The notes beneath the pieces are model-generated. The model made no database searches, was not told the DNA's origin, and saw only the letters and a program-made list of their open reading frames with translations. Shown here piece after piece: positions 1 to 9,562 of a DNA stretch of 64,000 nucleotides. The stretch spans positions 62,001-126,000 of the forward strand of contig JAPHUD010000007.1 of assembly GCA_026196775.1 (NCBI GenBank), written 5' to 3'. The translations under genes and the position numbers were made by a program. This DNA comes from Flavobacteriales bacterium (lineage in GTDB: Bacteria; Bacteroidota; Bacteroidia; Flavobacteriales_E; Vicingaceae). The number at the start of each line of letters is the position of its first letter. The first letter of the stretch is position 1.

Positions 1-1086
1 TCCATTGTAATTCAGTTGTTAGGAATGGCTATTCCTTACTTCCAACGATTACAAAAAGAAGGAGAAAGTGGTAGAAGAAAAATTAATCAAATTACTAGAG
101 TATTAACTATTGCAATTACTGGTTTTCAAGCTCCAGGTTATATCGCTACTCAGGTAGCTAACTATCCTGGTGTGGTGCCTAATGAAGGACCATTATGGTG
201 GTTCTCAACAGTGCTTTTACTAATCACAGGAACTATGTTTGTAATGTGGATTGGTGAAAGAATTACTGAGAAAGGTATTGGTAATGGTATCTCTTTATTA
301 ATTATGATTGGAATTATTGCTAATTTACCATCTGCCTTTGTATTCGAAATAGGATCTAGATTCGGTATTGGTGGTGTTGGTGGTCCAATTATTTTATTGG
401 TAGAAGTTGCAGTATTGTTGTTAGTTATTTTAGTTACCATTTTATTGGTTCAAGGTACAAGAAGAATACCAGTACAATATGCCAAAAGAATTGTAGGTAA
501 CAAACAATATGGTGGTGTAAGAGATTATATCCCTTTAAAAGTAAATGCAGCTGGTGTAATGCCTATTATTTTTGCTCAAGCAATTATGTTTATTCCAATG
601 ACTTTGGCTGGTTTTGGAGACTCAGGTGCTACAAGTTGGATTGTTACAACGTTTAGTAATCCAAATGGATTTGCTTATAACTTAACTTTTTTCTTAATGA
701 TTATAGCGTTTACTTATTTTTATACTGCTGTAACTATTAATCCAAATCAAATGGCAGAAGAAATGAAAAGAAGCGGTGGATTTATTCCAGGGGTTAAACC
801 AGGAAAGAGAACTGCAGAGTTTATAGATAATGTGATGTCTAGAATTACTTTGCCAGGGTCAATTTTCTTAGCGTTAGTAGCTATTTTACCAGCTTTCGCT
901 GCGATATTTGGTATAAATCAGGCATTTGCATATTTTTATGGTGGAACTTCATTATTAATTATGGTAGGTGTAATTTTGGACACTTTACAACAAATAGAAA
1001 GTCACTTGTTAATGCGTCATTATGATGGACTAATGAAGACTGGAAAAATTAAAGGAAGATCATCAAGAATGGGGATGGCAGGATAA
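1..1086 (+). CDS. secY: Protein translocase subunit SecY (C-terminal part; 5' end outside window)
   Basis: Central channel subunit of the Sec translocon in the inner membrane, which moves unfolded proteins across or into it. The frame is open from base 1, so roughly the first 80 residues of a normal SecY of about 440 are missing. About 361 residues remain, with repeated hydrophobic membrane segments and the recognisable loop MAEEMKRSGGFIPGVKPGKRT. The C-terminal cytoplasmic tail is basic (KGRSSRMG). It sits directly before map and infA, the usual end of the spc ribosomal protein operon. Identity is not in doubt; the true start lies upstream of the window. Confidence 0.97.
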   Translation, partial: SIVIQLLGMAIPYFQRLQKEGESGRRKINQITRVLTIAITGFQAPGYIATQVANYPGVVPNEGPLWWFSTVLLLITGTMFVMWIGERITEKGIGNGISLLIMIGIIANLPSAFVFEIGSRFGIGGVGGPIILLVEVAVLLLVILVTILLVQGTRRIPVQYAKRIVGNKQYGGVRDYIPLKVNAAGVMPIIFAQAIMFIPMTLAGFGDSGATSWIVTTFSNPNGFAYNLTFFLMIIAFTYFYTAVTINPNQMAEEMKRSGGFIPGVKPGKRTAEFIDNVMSRITLPGSIFLALVAILPAFAAIFGINQAFAYFYGGTSLLIMVGVILDTLQQIESHLLMRHYDGLMKTGKIKGRSSRMGMAG

Positions 1087-1105
1087 TTTAGAAGATTGAT
1101 TTTAA

Positions 1106-1891
1106 ATGGGTAAAATTTATTACAAGACAGACGAAGAGATAGAGTTATTAAGAGAAAGTTCTTTACTTGTTGGAAAAACATTAGCCGAAGTTGCTAAAAT
1201 TATTAAACCGGGTGTAACAACAGCTGCGTTAGATAAAATTGCTGAAGAGTATATTTTAGATAATAATGCAAAACCGGGTTTTAAAGGATTATATGGTTGT
1301 CCGAGTACATTGCTTTGTTCAGTAAATGATGCAGTTGTTCATGGATTACCAACCGATAGACCTTTAGAAGATGGAGATATTGTATCTGTTGATTGTGGTG
1401 TGTTGAAGAATGGTTTTTATGGTGATGTAGCTTATACTTTTGAGATTGGGGAAGTTAAACCTGAAATTAAGAAGTTGTTAGAAGTTACCAAAGAATGTTT
1501 AAAAAGAGCCATAGAACAAGCAGTAGTAGGGAATAGAATTGGAGATATTGGATATGCAGTTCAGAGTTTAGCACACGAACACGGATATGGAGTTGTTAGA
1601 GAATTAGTAGGACACGGATTAGGAAGAGAGCTTCATGAGGAACCTCAAGTACCTAATTTTGGTAAAAGAGGAAACGGTATAATGTTAAAAGAAGGGATGG
1701 TAATAGCTATTGAACCTATGATTAATTTAGGTAAAAAAGAAGTGAAAGAAGGAAAAGATGGATGGACTATTCTTACAGTAGATGGTTCAGTATCTGCTCA
1801 CTTTGAACATGATGTAGCTATCAGAAAAGGAAAAGCGGATGTATTATCATCACATGAATTTATTGAAGAAGTATTAAAAAATAAAAAGTAA
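1106..1891 (+). CDS. map: Type I methionine aminopeptidase
   Basis: Removes the initiator methionine from new proteins in the cytoplasm. The 261-residue length fits the compact type I enzyme. The dinuclear metal site is visible: D96 and D107 (SVDCG, YGDVA), the His of GHGLG, the Glu of AIEPM and the Glu of FEHD; H79 in VVHGLP is the substrate-contact histidine. It starts 19 bases after secY and ends 9 bases before infA, so it is co-transcribed with the ribosomal genes, the common secY-map-infA order. Confidence 0.97.
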   Translation: MGKIYYKTDEEIELLRESSLLVGKTLAEVAKIIKPGVTTAALDKIAEEYILDNNAKPGFKGLYGCPSTLLCSVNDAVVHGLPTDRPLEDGDIVSVDCGVLKNGFYGDVAYTFEIGEVKPEIKKLLEVTKECLKRAIEQAVVGNRIGDIGYAVQSLAHEHGYGVVRELVGHGLGRELHEEPQVPNFGKRGNGIMLKEGMVIAIEPMINLGKKEVKEGKDGWTILTVDGSVSAHFEHDVAIRKGKADVLSSHEFIEEVLKNKK

Positions 1892-1900
1892 AAATTATAA

Positions 1901-2119
1901 ATGGCAAAACAAGCATCGATAGAACAAGATGGAACAATAATAGAAGCATTATCTAATGCCCTATTTAGAGTAGAGCTTGAAAATGGACACATTATTACTG
2001 CTCATATTTCTGGAAAAATGAGAATGAATTACATTCGTATTTTACCAGGAGACAAAGTAAAAGTAGAAATGTCTCCTTATGATTTAACAAAAGGAAGAAT
2101 TTCATTTAGATATAAATAG
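1901..2119 (+). CDS. infA: Translation initiation factor IF-1
   Basis: Small S1/OB-fold protein of 72 residues that binds the A site of the 30S subunit during initiation. The OB-fold core is evident ([49 protein letters not shown]). Length and end match the family exactly. It lies between map and rpmJ in the ribosomal operon. A start at the ATG 9 bases after map is natural. Confidence 0.98.
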   Translation: MAKQASIEQDGTIIEALSNALFRVELENGHIITAHISGKMRMNYIRILPGDKVKVEMSPYDLTKGRISFRYK

Positions 2120-2142
2120 AACAATTTAAAAAGAATAAAGCG

Positions 2143-2259
2143 ATGAAAGTAAGAGCATCAATAAAAAAGAGAAGTGCAGATTGTATAATTGTTAGAAGAA
2201 AAGGACGTTTATACATTATTAATAAAAAGAACCCTAAATTTAAACAAAGACAAGGTTAA
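2143..2259 (+). CDS. rpmJ: 50S ribosomal protein L36 (C-minus form)
   Basis: A 38-residue basic protein beginning [10 protein letters not shown] and ending KFKQRQG, the hallmark ends of L36, placed between infA and rpsM as usual. The zinc-binding CCCH set of the C-plus form is mostly gone: only one cysteine (ADC, residue 14) remains, and the other ligand positions carry Ser, Asn and Phe. That is the zinc-independent type found in many Bacteroidota. Confidence 0.97.
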   Translation: MKVRASIKKRSADCIIVRRKGRLYIINKKNPKFKQRQG

Positions 2260-2310
2260 TTTTGTTAATCATTTAATATTAGTAAATAAACTTACATTAA
2301 TTAAAATAAT

Positions 2311-2688
2311 ATGGCAAGGATTGCAGGTATAGACTTACCAAAAAACAAAAGAGGAGTTATTGGATTAACTTATATTTATGGTATAGGAAATTCTTCTTCT
2401 AAGAAAATTTTAGAAAAAGCTAGTGTTGACTTAAATAAAAAAGTTCAGGACTGGGATGATGATGATTTGTCTAAAATTAGAAAAATAATTAACGAAGAAT
2501 TTAAAATTGAAGGGGCTTTACGTTCTGAAGTGCAATTACACATCAAACGATTGATGGATATTGGATGTTACAGAGGTGTTCGTCATAGATCTGGATTACC
2601 ACTTAGAGGGCAAAGAACTAAAAACAATTCTAGAACTAGAAAAGGTAGAAAGAAAACTGTTGCTAACAAGAAAAAAGTAACTAAATAA
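2311..2688 (+). CDS. rpsM: 30S ribosomal protein S13
   Basis: Head protein of the small subunit that contacts P-site tRNA and the 50S bridge. The sequence shows the N-terminal [12 protein letters not shown], the helix-hairpin region with [14 protein letters not shown], and the C-terminal [21 protein letters not shown] followed by a lysine-rich tail. 125 residues is normal. First gene of the alpha-operon part (rpsM-rpsK-rpsD-rpoA-rplQ), after a 51-base AT-rich gap. Confidence 0.98.
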   Translation: MARIAGIDLPKNKRGVIGLTYIYGIGNSSSKKILEKASVDLNKKVQDWDDDDLSKIRKIINEEFKIEGALRSEVQLHIKRLMDIGCYRGVRHRSGLPLRGQRTKNNSRTRKGRKKTVANKKKVTK

Positions 2689-2781
2689 AAAATAATTTCA
2701 AGATTTGAAGTTTAAGGTTTAAAGTTAATTGCGTAACTCAATACTGAAAACTAAAAACTAAGAATTCGAAACATAAAAATT
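2689..2781. other. AT-rich spacer between rpsM and rpsK
   Basis: A 93-base spacer made of variations on short words such as AAGTTTAAGGTTTAAAG and ACTGAAAACTAAAAACTAAG. It holds no ORF or strong hairpin. Such low-complexity spacers are common between Bacteroidota genes. I see no regulatory site that I can defend. Confidence 0.4.
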
Positions 2782-3168
2782 ATGGCAAAGTCAAACGTTA
2801 AAAAGAAGAAAAAAGTAAATGTTGAAGCTTATGGTGAGGCACATATTCATGCGTCTTTCAACAATATTATCATTAGCTTAACGAATACTAACGGACAAGT
2901 TATTTCTTGGTCGTCAGCTGGTAAAATGGGTTTTAAGGGGTCTAAAAAGAACACTCCTTATGCAGCTCAATTAGCTGCTGCTGATTGTGCAAAGGAAGCT
3001 TATGAGTACGGATTAAGAAAAGCTAAGGTTTTTGTTAAAGGTCCTGGGGCTGGAAGAGAATCTGCAATTAGAACATTACACAATAGTGGTATTGTTGTAA
3101 CTGAAATAGTAGATATTACTCCATTACCTCATAATGGATGTCGTCCTCCTAAAAGAAGAAGAGTATAA
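2782..3168 (+). CDS. rpsK: 30S ribosomal protein S11
   Basis: Platform protein of the small subunit that contacts the anti-Shine-Dalgarno region of 16S rRNA. Typical features are [41 protein letters not shown] and the C-terminal [18 protein letters not shown]. The 128-residue length is standard, and the N terminus carries an extra lysine-rich run (KKKKK). Second gene of the alpha operon. Confidence 0.98.
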   Translation: MAKSNVKKKKKVNVEAYGEAHIHASFNNIIISLTNTNGQVISWSSAGKMGFKGSKKNTPYAAQLAAADCAKEAYEYGLRKAKVFVKGPGAGRESAIRTLHNSGIVVTEIVDITPLPHNGCRPPKRRRV

Positions 3169-3177
3169 TAAAAAGCT

Positions 3178-3232
3178 TAAGAACATAATTAATTATCGAA
3201 GGATATTGACCTTAATTCATAATTAGTTCTTA
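3178..3232 (+). promoter_or_regulatory. Nested hairpin in the leader upstream of rpsD
   Basis: The arms TAAGAACATAATTA and TAATTAGTTCTTA pair over 13 bp with a single bulged A. Inside the loop a second small hairpin forms from AAGG and CCTT. The element ends 33 bases before the rpsD start. There is no T-run after it, so it does not look like a terminator. S4 is a known translational repressor of its operon in other bacteria, so an autoregulatory leader is possible; that function is inference only. Confidence 0.45.
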
Positions 3233-3265
3233 TTAAATATTAATAACAATAAATAATTAAATAAA

Positions 3266-3874
3266 ATGGCAAGATACAGAGGTCCCAAGTCGAAAATCTC
3301 TAGAAAATTTAGAGAACCAATTTTTGGTCCAGACAAGGTTTTAGAAAGAAAAAATTATCCTCCAGGACAACATGGTCCTAACAAAAGAAGAGGGAAACAA
3401 TCTGAATACGCAATTCAGTTAGCAGAAAAACAAAAAGCTAAGTATACTTATGGTATTTTAGAAAAACAATTTGCTAATATTTTTGAAAAAGCGTCTAGAA
3501 AAACTGGTATTACCGGTGAATTATTACTTCAGTTTTGTGAATTAAGATTAGACAACATCGTTTACAGATTGGGTATTGCTCCTACAAGAAGTGCTGCCAG
3601 ACAATTAGTAAGCCACAGACATATTACCGTTAACGGAAGTTTAGTTAACATTCCATCATACACGCTTAAAGAAGGAGATGTTATTGGAGTAAGAGAAAAA
3701 TCTAAATCATTAGAGTCTATTTCTGCTTCATTAGCTGCTAATTCTGCTTCAAAGCATGAATGGTTAAATTGGGATGGAAATCAAATGTCAGGAACTGTAA
3801 TTAACCTTCCGGAACGTCAACAAATTCCGGAAAACATAAAAGAACAATTAATAGTAGAGCTTTACTCTAAATAA
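3266..3874 (+). CDS. rpsD: 30S ribosomal protein S4
   Basis: Primary 16S rRNA-binding assembly protein. It begins [17 protein letters not shown], has [18 protein letters not shown], and carries the S4 RNA-binding domain around residues 90-155 ([31 protein letters not shown]). The C terminus has the usual [21 protein letters not shown]. 202 residues is standard. S4 represses its own operon in E. coli; a hairpin lies just upstream here. Confidence 0.98.
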   Translation: MARYRGPKSKISRKFREPIFGPDKVLERKNYPPGQHGPNKRRGKQSEYAIQLAEKQKAKYTYGILEKQFANIFEKASRKTGITGELLLQFCELRLDNIVYRLGIAPTRSAARQLVSHRHITVNGSLVNIPSYTLKEGDVIGVREKSKSLESISASLAANSASKHEWLNWDGNQMSGTVINLPERQQIPENIKEQLIVELYSK

Positions 3875-3893
3875 ACTTTAAACATATAGAATT

Positions 3894-4886
3894 ATGGCAA
3901 TTATAGATCTCCAAAAACCTGATAAAGTAATCATGAATAGTTCAGACGACTTTTTTGGCTCGTTTGAATTCAGACCTTTAGAACCAGGTTATGGTATAAC
4001 AGTAGGTAATGCACTTAGAAGAGTATTATTAAACTCTTTACAAGGTTTTGCTATCACCTCTGTTAAGATTGAAGGTGTTGATCATGAGTTTTCTGCAATT
4101 AAAGGTATTGTAGAAGATGTATCTCAAATAATATTAAATTTAAAACAAGTTCGTTTTAAACAACAAATTGAAGATATTGATAACGAAAAGTTAATAGTTA
4201 CTGTTAGTGGTCAAGAACAACTTACTGCTGGCGATATAGGTAAATTTACTTCAGCTTTCCAAGTGTTAAATACAGATTTAGTTATCTGTAACATGGAAAA
4301 ATCTGTTAAATTCCAAATGGAAATTACTATTAACAAAGGTAGAGGTTACAAACCATCTGAAGAAAACAAACCTGCAGATGCTAGTTTCGGTTCTATTTCA
4401 ATAGATTCTATTCATACTCCAATTAGAAACGTAAAATATTTCGTTGAAAATTATAGAGTTGGACAAAAAACGGATTACGAAAAATTAATTATTGATATTA
4501 CTACTGATGGTTCTATTCATCCTAAAGATGCTTTAAAAGAAGCAGCTAAAGTGTTAATTTATCACTTTATGCTTTTCTCTGATGAAAGAATTACATTAGA
4601 CTCTCCTGAAAGCTCTTCTATTGAAGAATTTGATGAAGACTCTTTACATATGAGACAGTTATTAAAAACTAAATTAGTGGATATGGATTTATCAGTAAGA
4701 GCACTAAATTGTTTAAAAGCTGCTGATGTGGATACTTTAGGAGATTTAGTATCTTTCAATAAAAATGATTTGTTAAAGTTCAGAAATTTCGGTAAAAAAT
4801 CTTTAACCGAATTGGATGAATTAGTAGAAAGCAAAGGCCTTACATTTGGAATGAATGTAGCTGCCTATAAATTAGATAAGGAGTAA
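3894..4886 (+). CDS. rpoA: DNA-directed RNA polymerase subunit alpha
   Basis: Dimerising scaffold of RNA polymerase. The N-terminal assembly domain spans about residues 1-235 ([21 protein letters not shown], the dimer interface) and the C-terminal domain that binds promoter DNA and activators spans about 250-325 ([41 protein letters not shown]). The linker is acidic. 330 residues is typical. It sits between rpsD and rplQ, 19 and 6 bases away, so all three are translated from one mRNA. Confidence 0.98.
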   Translation: MAIIDLQKPDKVIMNSSDDFFGSFEFRPLEPGYGITVGNALRRVLLNSLQGFAITSVKIEGVDHEFSAIKGIVEDVSQIILNLKQVRFKQQIEDIDNEKLIVTVSGQEQLTAGDIGKFTSAFQVLNTDLVICNMEKSVKFQMEITINKGRGYKPSEENKPADASFGSISIDSIHTPIRNVKYFVENYRVGQKTDYEKLIIDITTDGSIHPKDALKEAAKVLIYHFMLFSDERITLDSPESSSIEEFDEDSLHMRQLLKTKLVDMDLSVRALNCLKAADVDTLGDLVSFNKNDLLKFRNFGKKSLTELDELVESKGLTFGMNVAAYKLDKE

Positions 4887-4892
4887 TTAGTT

Positions 4893-5480
4893 ATGAGACA
4901 CGGTAAAAAAATTAATCACTTAAGCAGACAAGCACCACATAGAAAAGCTATGTTGGCAAATATGGCTTGTTCTCTTATTCAACATAAAAGAGTAAGCACA
5001 ACTGTTGCTAAGGCAAAAGCTTTACAAAAGTATATTGAGCCTATCATTACAAAATCTAAAACTGATTCAACTCACTCAAGAAGAGTTGTGTTTAGTTACC
5101 TTAAAAGTAAAGAAGCTGTAACTGAACTTTTCAGAGAAGTTTCTACTAAGGTAATGGAAAGACCAGGAGGATACACAAGAATCCTTAAAACTGGTTTTAG
5201 ATTAGGTGATAATGCTCAAATGTGTTTTATTGAATTAGTTGATTATAACGAAAACATGTTGAAAGATGGCGGAGCTAAAAAATCTTCATCAAGAAGAAGA
5301 AGAGGTGGAGCCAAAAAAGCAACTGAAACTACTACTGAAGTAAAAGCTGAAGAAACAGTAGTTGAAGAACCTAAAAAAACTGATGATGTTGTAGAAGAAC
5401 CTAAAGCTGAAGAACCAAAAGCAGCTAAAGAAGAAGATGCAACTGAAGAAGACAAAAAAGAAGATGAAAAGAAAGACTAA
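4893..5480 (+). CDS. rplQ: 50S ribosomal protein L17 with charged C-terminal extension
   Basis: The L17 core occupies about residues 1-120 ([59 protein letters not shown]). After that comes a tail of about 70 residues: a basic [12 protein letters not shown] patch and then a run rich in Glu, Lys and Ala ([26 protein letters not shown]). Such tails are frequent in Bacteroidota L17 and are probably disordered. Last gene of the alpha operon, followed by a terminator. Confidence 0.97.
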   Translation: MRHGKKINHLSRQAPHRKAMLANMACSLIQHKRVSTTVAKAKALQKYIEPIITKSKTDSTHSRRVVFSYLKSKEAVTELFREVSTKVMERPGGYTRILKTGFRLGDNAQMCFIELVDYNENMLKDGGAKKSSSRRRRGGAKKATETTTEVKAEETVVEEPKKTDDVVEEPKAEEPKAAKEEDATEEDKKEDEKKD

Positions 5481-5508
5481 TACATTTTTTTCATATAAAT
5501 AAAGTTTA

Positions 5509-5539
5509 AAAGGCGAGCTATTATAGTTCGCCTTTTTTA
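5509..5539 (+). terminator. Rho-independent terminator after the alpha operon
   Basis: The stem AGGCGAGCTA pairs with TAGTTCGCCT (one G-T wobble), flanked by A on the left and followed by a run of six T. It lies 30 bases after rplQ and ends the ribosomal protein transcript. Confidence 0.88.
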
Positions 5540-5573
5540 TTGTATTTTACTATAATATCAAAAAAGGATAATG

Positions 5574-5581
5574 TAATTTTG
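5574..5581 (+). promoter_or_regulatory. Promoter -7 box for carA
   Basis: TAATTTTG matches the Bacteroidota -7 consensus TAnnTTTG and lies 25 bases before the carA ATG and after the ribosomal terminator. I did not find a clear -33 TTG. Confidence 0.6.
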
Positions 5582-5606
5582 TAACAATCTAAATTTATTT
5601 ACAACT

Positions 5607-6713
5607 ATGGAAAATAAAGCTATTTTATTATTGGAAGATGGCACCATCTTTTATGGAAAACCGGCAGGTCATATAGGAACAACAACCGGAGAGATTTGTT
5701 TTAATACTGGAATGACAGGCTATCAAGAAATCTTTACCGATCCTTCTTATTTTGGACAAATTTTAGTAACCACTACTTCTCATATTGGGAATTATGGAGT
5801 AAATAATGATGAAGTAGAATCTGATTCTATAAAAATAGCAGGTTTAGTTTGTAAAAAATTCTCTAACATGTATTCTAGAGAAAGAGCTGATGGTTCACTT
5901 CAAGCTTATTTTGAAGAACACCAATTAGTAGGAATTTCAGATGTAGATACGAGAGCCTTGGTTCGTCATATTAGAGATAAAGGAGCAATGAACGCTATTA
6001 TTTCATCAGAAACAGAAGATATTGAGGTATTAAAACAAAAGCTTAAAGAAGTTCCGTCAATGGAAGGCTTAGAACTATCTTCTAAAGTTTGCACCAAAGA
6101 GGCTTATTTTGTTGGTAATGAAAATGCTAAACATAAAGTAGCTGTTTTAGATTTAGGTGTTAAAAAAAACATATTAAGATGTTTGGCAGAAAGAGATTGT
6201 TACTTAAAAGTGTTTCCAATGGATGCAACTTTTGAAGAAATGAAACAGTGGCAACCAGATGGGTTTATGTTATCTAATGGCCCTGGCGACCCTTCTGTAA
6301 TGAAACCACAAATAGAAACTGTTAAACAAATTGCTAATTCAGGTTTGCCGGTTTTTGGTATTTGTCTTGGACATCAGATATTAGCGCTCTCAATGGGGTT
6401 AAGTACCTCAAAAATGCATAACGGACATAGAGGCTGTAATCACCCAGTTTTAAATGTACAAACTGGAAAAGGAGAAATTACTTCCCAAAATCATGGTTTT
6501 GTTGTAAACTTTGATGATGTAGCTAATTCAAACGAGGTAGAATTAACGCATAAACACTTAAATGATAATACGGTAGCAGGACTTAAAGTAAAAGGAAAAC
6601 CTGTGTTCTCAGTTCAATATCATCCGGAATCATCACCTGGACCACATGATTCAAGGTATTTGTTTGATGATTTTATTACCAATATTGTTAAAAATGCTAA
6701 AGTAGCCGTTTAA
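5607..6713 (+). CDS. carA: Carbamoyl-phosphate synthase small subunit (glutaminase)
   Basis: Supplies ammonia from glutamine to CarB for carbamoyl phosphate, used in pyrimidine and arginine synthesis. The N-terminal CPSase small domain spans about residues 1-150 (FNTGMTGYQEIFTDPSY). The class I glutamine amidotransferase domain spans about 175-365, with the oxyanion segment SNGPGDPS, the nucleophile C253 in GICLGHQ and the catalytic His and Glu in QYHPESSPGPHD. 368 residues is standard. carB is not adjacent, so the two subunits are encoded apart. Confidence 0.97.
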   Translation: MENKAILLLEDGTIFYGKPAGHIGTTTGEICFNTGMTGYQEIFTDPSYFGQILVTTTSHIGNYGVNNDEVESDSIKIAGLVCKKFSNMYSRERADGSLQAYFEEHQLVGISDVDTRALVRHIRDKGAMNAIISSETEDIEVLKQKLKEVPSMEGLELSSKVCTKEAYFVGNENAKHKVAVLDLGVKKNILRCLAERDCYLKVFPMDATFEEMKQWQPDGFMLSNGPGDPSVMKPQIETVKQIANSGLPVFGICLGHQILALSMGLSTSKMHNGHRGCNHPVLNVQTGKGEITSQNHGFVVNFDDVANSNEVELTHKHLNDNTVAGLKVKGKPVFSVQYHPESSPGPHDSRYLFDDFITNIVKNAKVAV

Positions 6714-6748
6714 ATTTTTTTATACACATTCACCTAATATACTAAATC

Positions 6749-7987
6749 ATGGAAGCCAAACAAGTAAAATGTTCATTTTGCAATAGAAGTAAAAAAGAAG
6801 TAGATGTTATGATTGCAGGTGTTACAGGACATATTTGTAACCATTGTATTCATCAAGCACAACAAATTGTAACCGAAGAAACTTCAGGAAAAGTTAACCA
6901 AGATTTATTTGCACAAATAGAATTGTTAAAACCAGCAGAATTAAAAAAACATCTTGATGAATATGTTATTGGTCAAGATGATGCTAAAAAAGTATTGTCG
7001 GTTGCCGTTTATAATCATTATAAAAGGTTAACTCAAAAAACAATTAAAAACCACGAAGATGTTGATATAGAAAAATCGAATATTTTAATGGTTGGAGAAA
7101 CAGGAACAGGAAAAACTTTGTTGGCTAAAACTATTGCTAAAGTATTAAAAGTTCCTTTTTGTATTGCTGATGCAACAATTTTAACAGAAGCAGGTTATGT
7201 TGGAGAAGATGTTGAAAGTATTTTATCGAGATTGTTACAAGCAGCAAATTATGATGTAGAAGCTGCCCAAAGAGGGATAGTTTTTATTGATGAAATTGAT
7301 AAAATTGCTAGAAAAAGTGATAATCCATCTATAACTAGAGACGTAAGTGGAGAAGGGGTGCAGCAAGCCTTACTTAAATTATTAGAAGGCTCAGCAGTTA
7401 ATGTTCCGCCACAGGGAGGAAGAAAGCATCCTGAACAAAAAATGATTTCGGTTGAAACCAAAAATATATTATTTATTTGTGGTGGTGCATTTGATGGGAT
7501 AACTAAAAAAATTGCAAGAAGATTAAGTACTCAAGTAATCGGTTATAAGAGTACTAACCAAGAGAAAATTGATGAAGATAATTTATTGCAATATGTAACT
7601 CCTCAAGATGTAAAATCATTTGGTTTAATTCCTGAGTTGATAGGTAGGTTACCTGTTTTAACTTACCTAGAACCATTAGATGCTAAAGCATTAAGGAGAA
7701 TTCTTACAGAACCAAAAAATGCTATTGTAAAACAATACATGAAATTGTTTGAAATAGATAATATCAAAATTTCTTTTGATAAAGCTGCGTTAGATTTTAT
7801 TGTAGAAAAGGCAATGGAATACAAATTGGGGGCAAGAGGTTTGCGTTCTATCTGTGAGGCAATTATGCTTGATGCCATGTTTGAGTTGCCATCTAAAAAT
7901 GAAGCTGCCGAATTAAAAATTACAATGAATTACGCTAAAGAAAAATTTAATAATTCAAAAATTAGCAATAAACTAAAAGTAGCGTGA
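6749..7987 (+). CDS. clpX: ATP-dependent Clp protease ATP-binding subunit ClpX
   Basis: Hexameric AAA+ unfoldase that feeds substrates to ClpP. The N-terminal zinc-binding domain has C8, C11, C30 and C33. Walker A is GETGTGKT (116-123), Walker B is IVFIDEIDK, and pore and sensor regions follow ([25 protein letters not shown]). 412 residues is full length. clpP is not nearby. It follows carA by 35 bases, so co-transcription is possible though the functions are unrelated. Confidence 0.97.
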   Translation: MEAKQVKCSFCNRSKKEVDVMIAGVTGHICNHCIHQAQQIVTEETSGKVNQDLFAQIELLKPAELKKHLDEYVIGQDDAKKVLSVAVYNHYKRLTQKTIKNHEDVDIEKSNILMVGETGTGKTLLAKTIAKVLKVPFCIADATILTEAGYVGEDVESILSRLLQAANYDVEAAQRGIVFIDEIDKIARKSDNPSITRDVSGEGVQQALLKLLEGSAVNVPPQGGRKHPEQKMISVETKNILFICGGAFDGITKKIARRLSTQVIGYKSTNQEKIDEDNLLQYVTPQDVKSFGLIPELIGRLPVLTYLEPLDAKALRRILTEPKNAIVKQYMKLFEIDNIKISFDKAALDFIVEKAMEYKLGARGLRSICEAIMLDAMFELPSKNEAAELKITMNYAKEKFNNSKISNKLKVA

Positions 7988-8049
7988 TTTAATATATAAA
8001 TGTAATAATTTGAAAATGTTATAATTAAAGTGAAGGGTTTCTAAATCTT

Positions 8050-8077
8050 TAATTTCTAATTTCTAATCTCTAATCAT
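8050..8077 (+). repeat. Four tandem heptads next to the flippase start
   Basis: Four units in a row: TAATTTC, TAATTTC, TAATCTC, TAATCAT. The array ends immediately before the TTG start codon at 8078. A tract of this kind could change length by slippage, but it may also be ordinary AT-rich leader. Confidence 0.5.
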
Positions 8078-9562
8078 TTGGGAATAATACAACGACAAGC
8101 TTTTTTGAATACTTTCATCAATTATGCTGGGGTAGTAATTGGTTTTGTTAATGTTGTAATTTTATTTCCGTTATTTCTTAATCAAGAAGAGTTTGGACTA
8201 ACCCGCTTAGTTTTATCATTAATTTCAGTAATGGCACAGATGTCATCATTTGGCGTGCATCGAATTGCTATAAAGTTTTTTCCTATTTTTAGGAAAGAAG
8301 AACGTAAAAATAACGGATTGTTTTTAATGCTTTTTTTATTGTCAATATCAGGTACAATTATCATTTCCTTAATTTATTTCTTGTTTAAACAACCCATCCT
8401 ACATTTTTATCAGGATGAAGCCAGTCTTTTTAATGATTATTATAAATGGATTCCACTGGCAACATTAGGTATGGTGGTTTTTATTGTTTTTGAATCATTT
8501 TTACAAGCATTGAGAAAAACAGTATTTACCAATTTTTTAAGAAATATTATTGTCAGGGTATATTGGTTAGTAGCCTTGTTTTTTTATTATAAAGGGTATT
8601 GTACTTTTTATCAATTTATGTTGATTTACATGTTGGGTTACTTTTTTACTGCAGCATTGTGTGTTGTACAATTAATGGCTAATAAAGAACTTTCATTTGA
8701 TGTTAATAAAACATATTTTAAATCGAGGCTGTTGAAGCCTATAATAAATTATGGGGGGTATACTATTTTTAGCGGACTTACTTTAATGTTAGTTGTAAAT
8801 GTTGATACATTAATGATAGGAGCGTTACTACCTGAAGATAAATTAACTTTTGTTGGTGTTTATGCAGTTGCAACTTATATAGCCTCTGTAATCGTAGTTC
8901 CTAACGCTGCATTAGCAAGAATTGCATCGCCATTAATAGCTCATGATTGGAGGGTAAAGAATTTAAAAAATATAGATGAAGTATATAAAAAAAGTTCTGT
9001 ACTCATGTCTTTTGCCGGAGGAATTATTTATGGGGCAATAGCTATTAATATTAATGAAATTTTAGTATTAATGAAACCTGAATTTGCGGCTGCTAAATAT
9101 GTGGTTTTGGTATTAGGTTTTTCTAGATTATTAAGTATGACTTTTGGAGTAAACTATGCTATTTTGGTAGTTACTAAATTTTACAGAGCAGAGACATTTT
9201 TAGCAATATTTTTACTAGTATTGGTTGTTGTAACCAATTTATTTTTTATACCAATCTATGGTATTTTAGGGGCAGCAATGGGTACAGCTATAGCAATTAT
9301 TATGTTTAATATACTTATGTTTTTATATATCAAGTACAAAATTAATTTACAACCGTTTACTGTTAAAACATTAAACATGTTGCTTATTGGAGGTTTCGCG
9401 GCAGCAATAACTTATTTTCTTCAGTTAAGTATCGAAAATCATATAGTATCAATAATTACAAAGTCAGCAATTTTCTGCTTTTTATATATACTTCCGGTTT
9501 ATTTATTAAAAGTATCAGAAGATATTAACTCTGTTATAGATAAGTATTTGTTTAGAAGATAA
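8078..9562 (+). CDS. Polysaccharide flippase (Wzx/MATE-like membrane protein)
   Basis: A 494-residue integral membrane protein with about 12-14 hydrophobic segments, of the polysaccharide transport/oligosaccharide flippase type (N-terminal QRQAFLNTFINYAGVVIGF, mid-protein YGGYTIFSGLTLMLVVNVDTLMIG). Such proteins move lipid-linked glycans across the inner membrane. The start is taken as TTG at 8078 because the homologous-looking N terminus begins there and no ATG lies close by. Its last 11 bases overlap the convergent methyltransferase gene. It sits with a methyltransferase, a glycosyltransferase and a sulfotransferase, which supports a surface-glycan role. Confidence 0.85.
   Translation: MGIIQRQAFLNTFINYAGVVIGFVNVVILFPLFLNQEEFGLTRLVLSLISVMAQMSSFGVHRIAIKFFPIFRKEERKNNGLFLMLFLLSISGTIIISLIYFLFKQPILHFYQDEASLFNDYYKWIPLATLGMVVFIVFESFLQALRKTVFTNFLRNIIVRVYWLVALFFYYKGYCTFYQFMLIYMLGYFFTAALCVVQLMANKELSFDVNKTYFKSRLLKPIINYGGYTIFSGLTLMLVVNVDTLMIGALLPEDKLTFVGVYAVATYIASVIVVPNAALARIASPLIAHDWRVKNLKNIDEVYKKSSVLMSFAGGIIYGAIAININEILVLMKPEFAAAKYVVLVLGFSRLLSMTFGVNYAILVVTKFYRAETFLAIFLLVLVVVTNLFFIPIYGILGAAMGTAIAIIMFNILMFLYIKYKINLQPFTVKTLNMLLIGGFAAAITYFLQLSIENHIVSIITKSAIFCFLYILPVYLLKVSEDINSVIDKYLFRR

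Noticed and set aside
5243-5455. Minus-strand ORF opposite the rplQ tail
   Set aside because: Serine/valine-rich shadow of the Lys/Glu-rich extension of L17.
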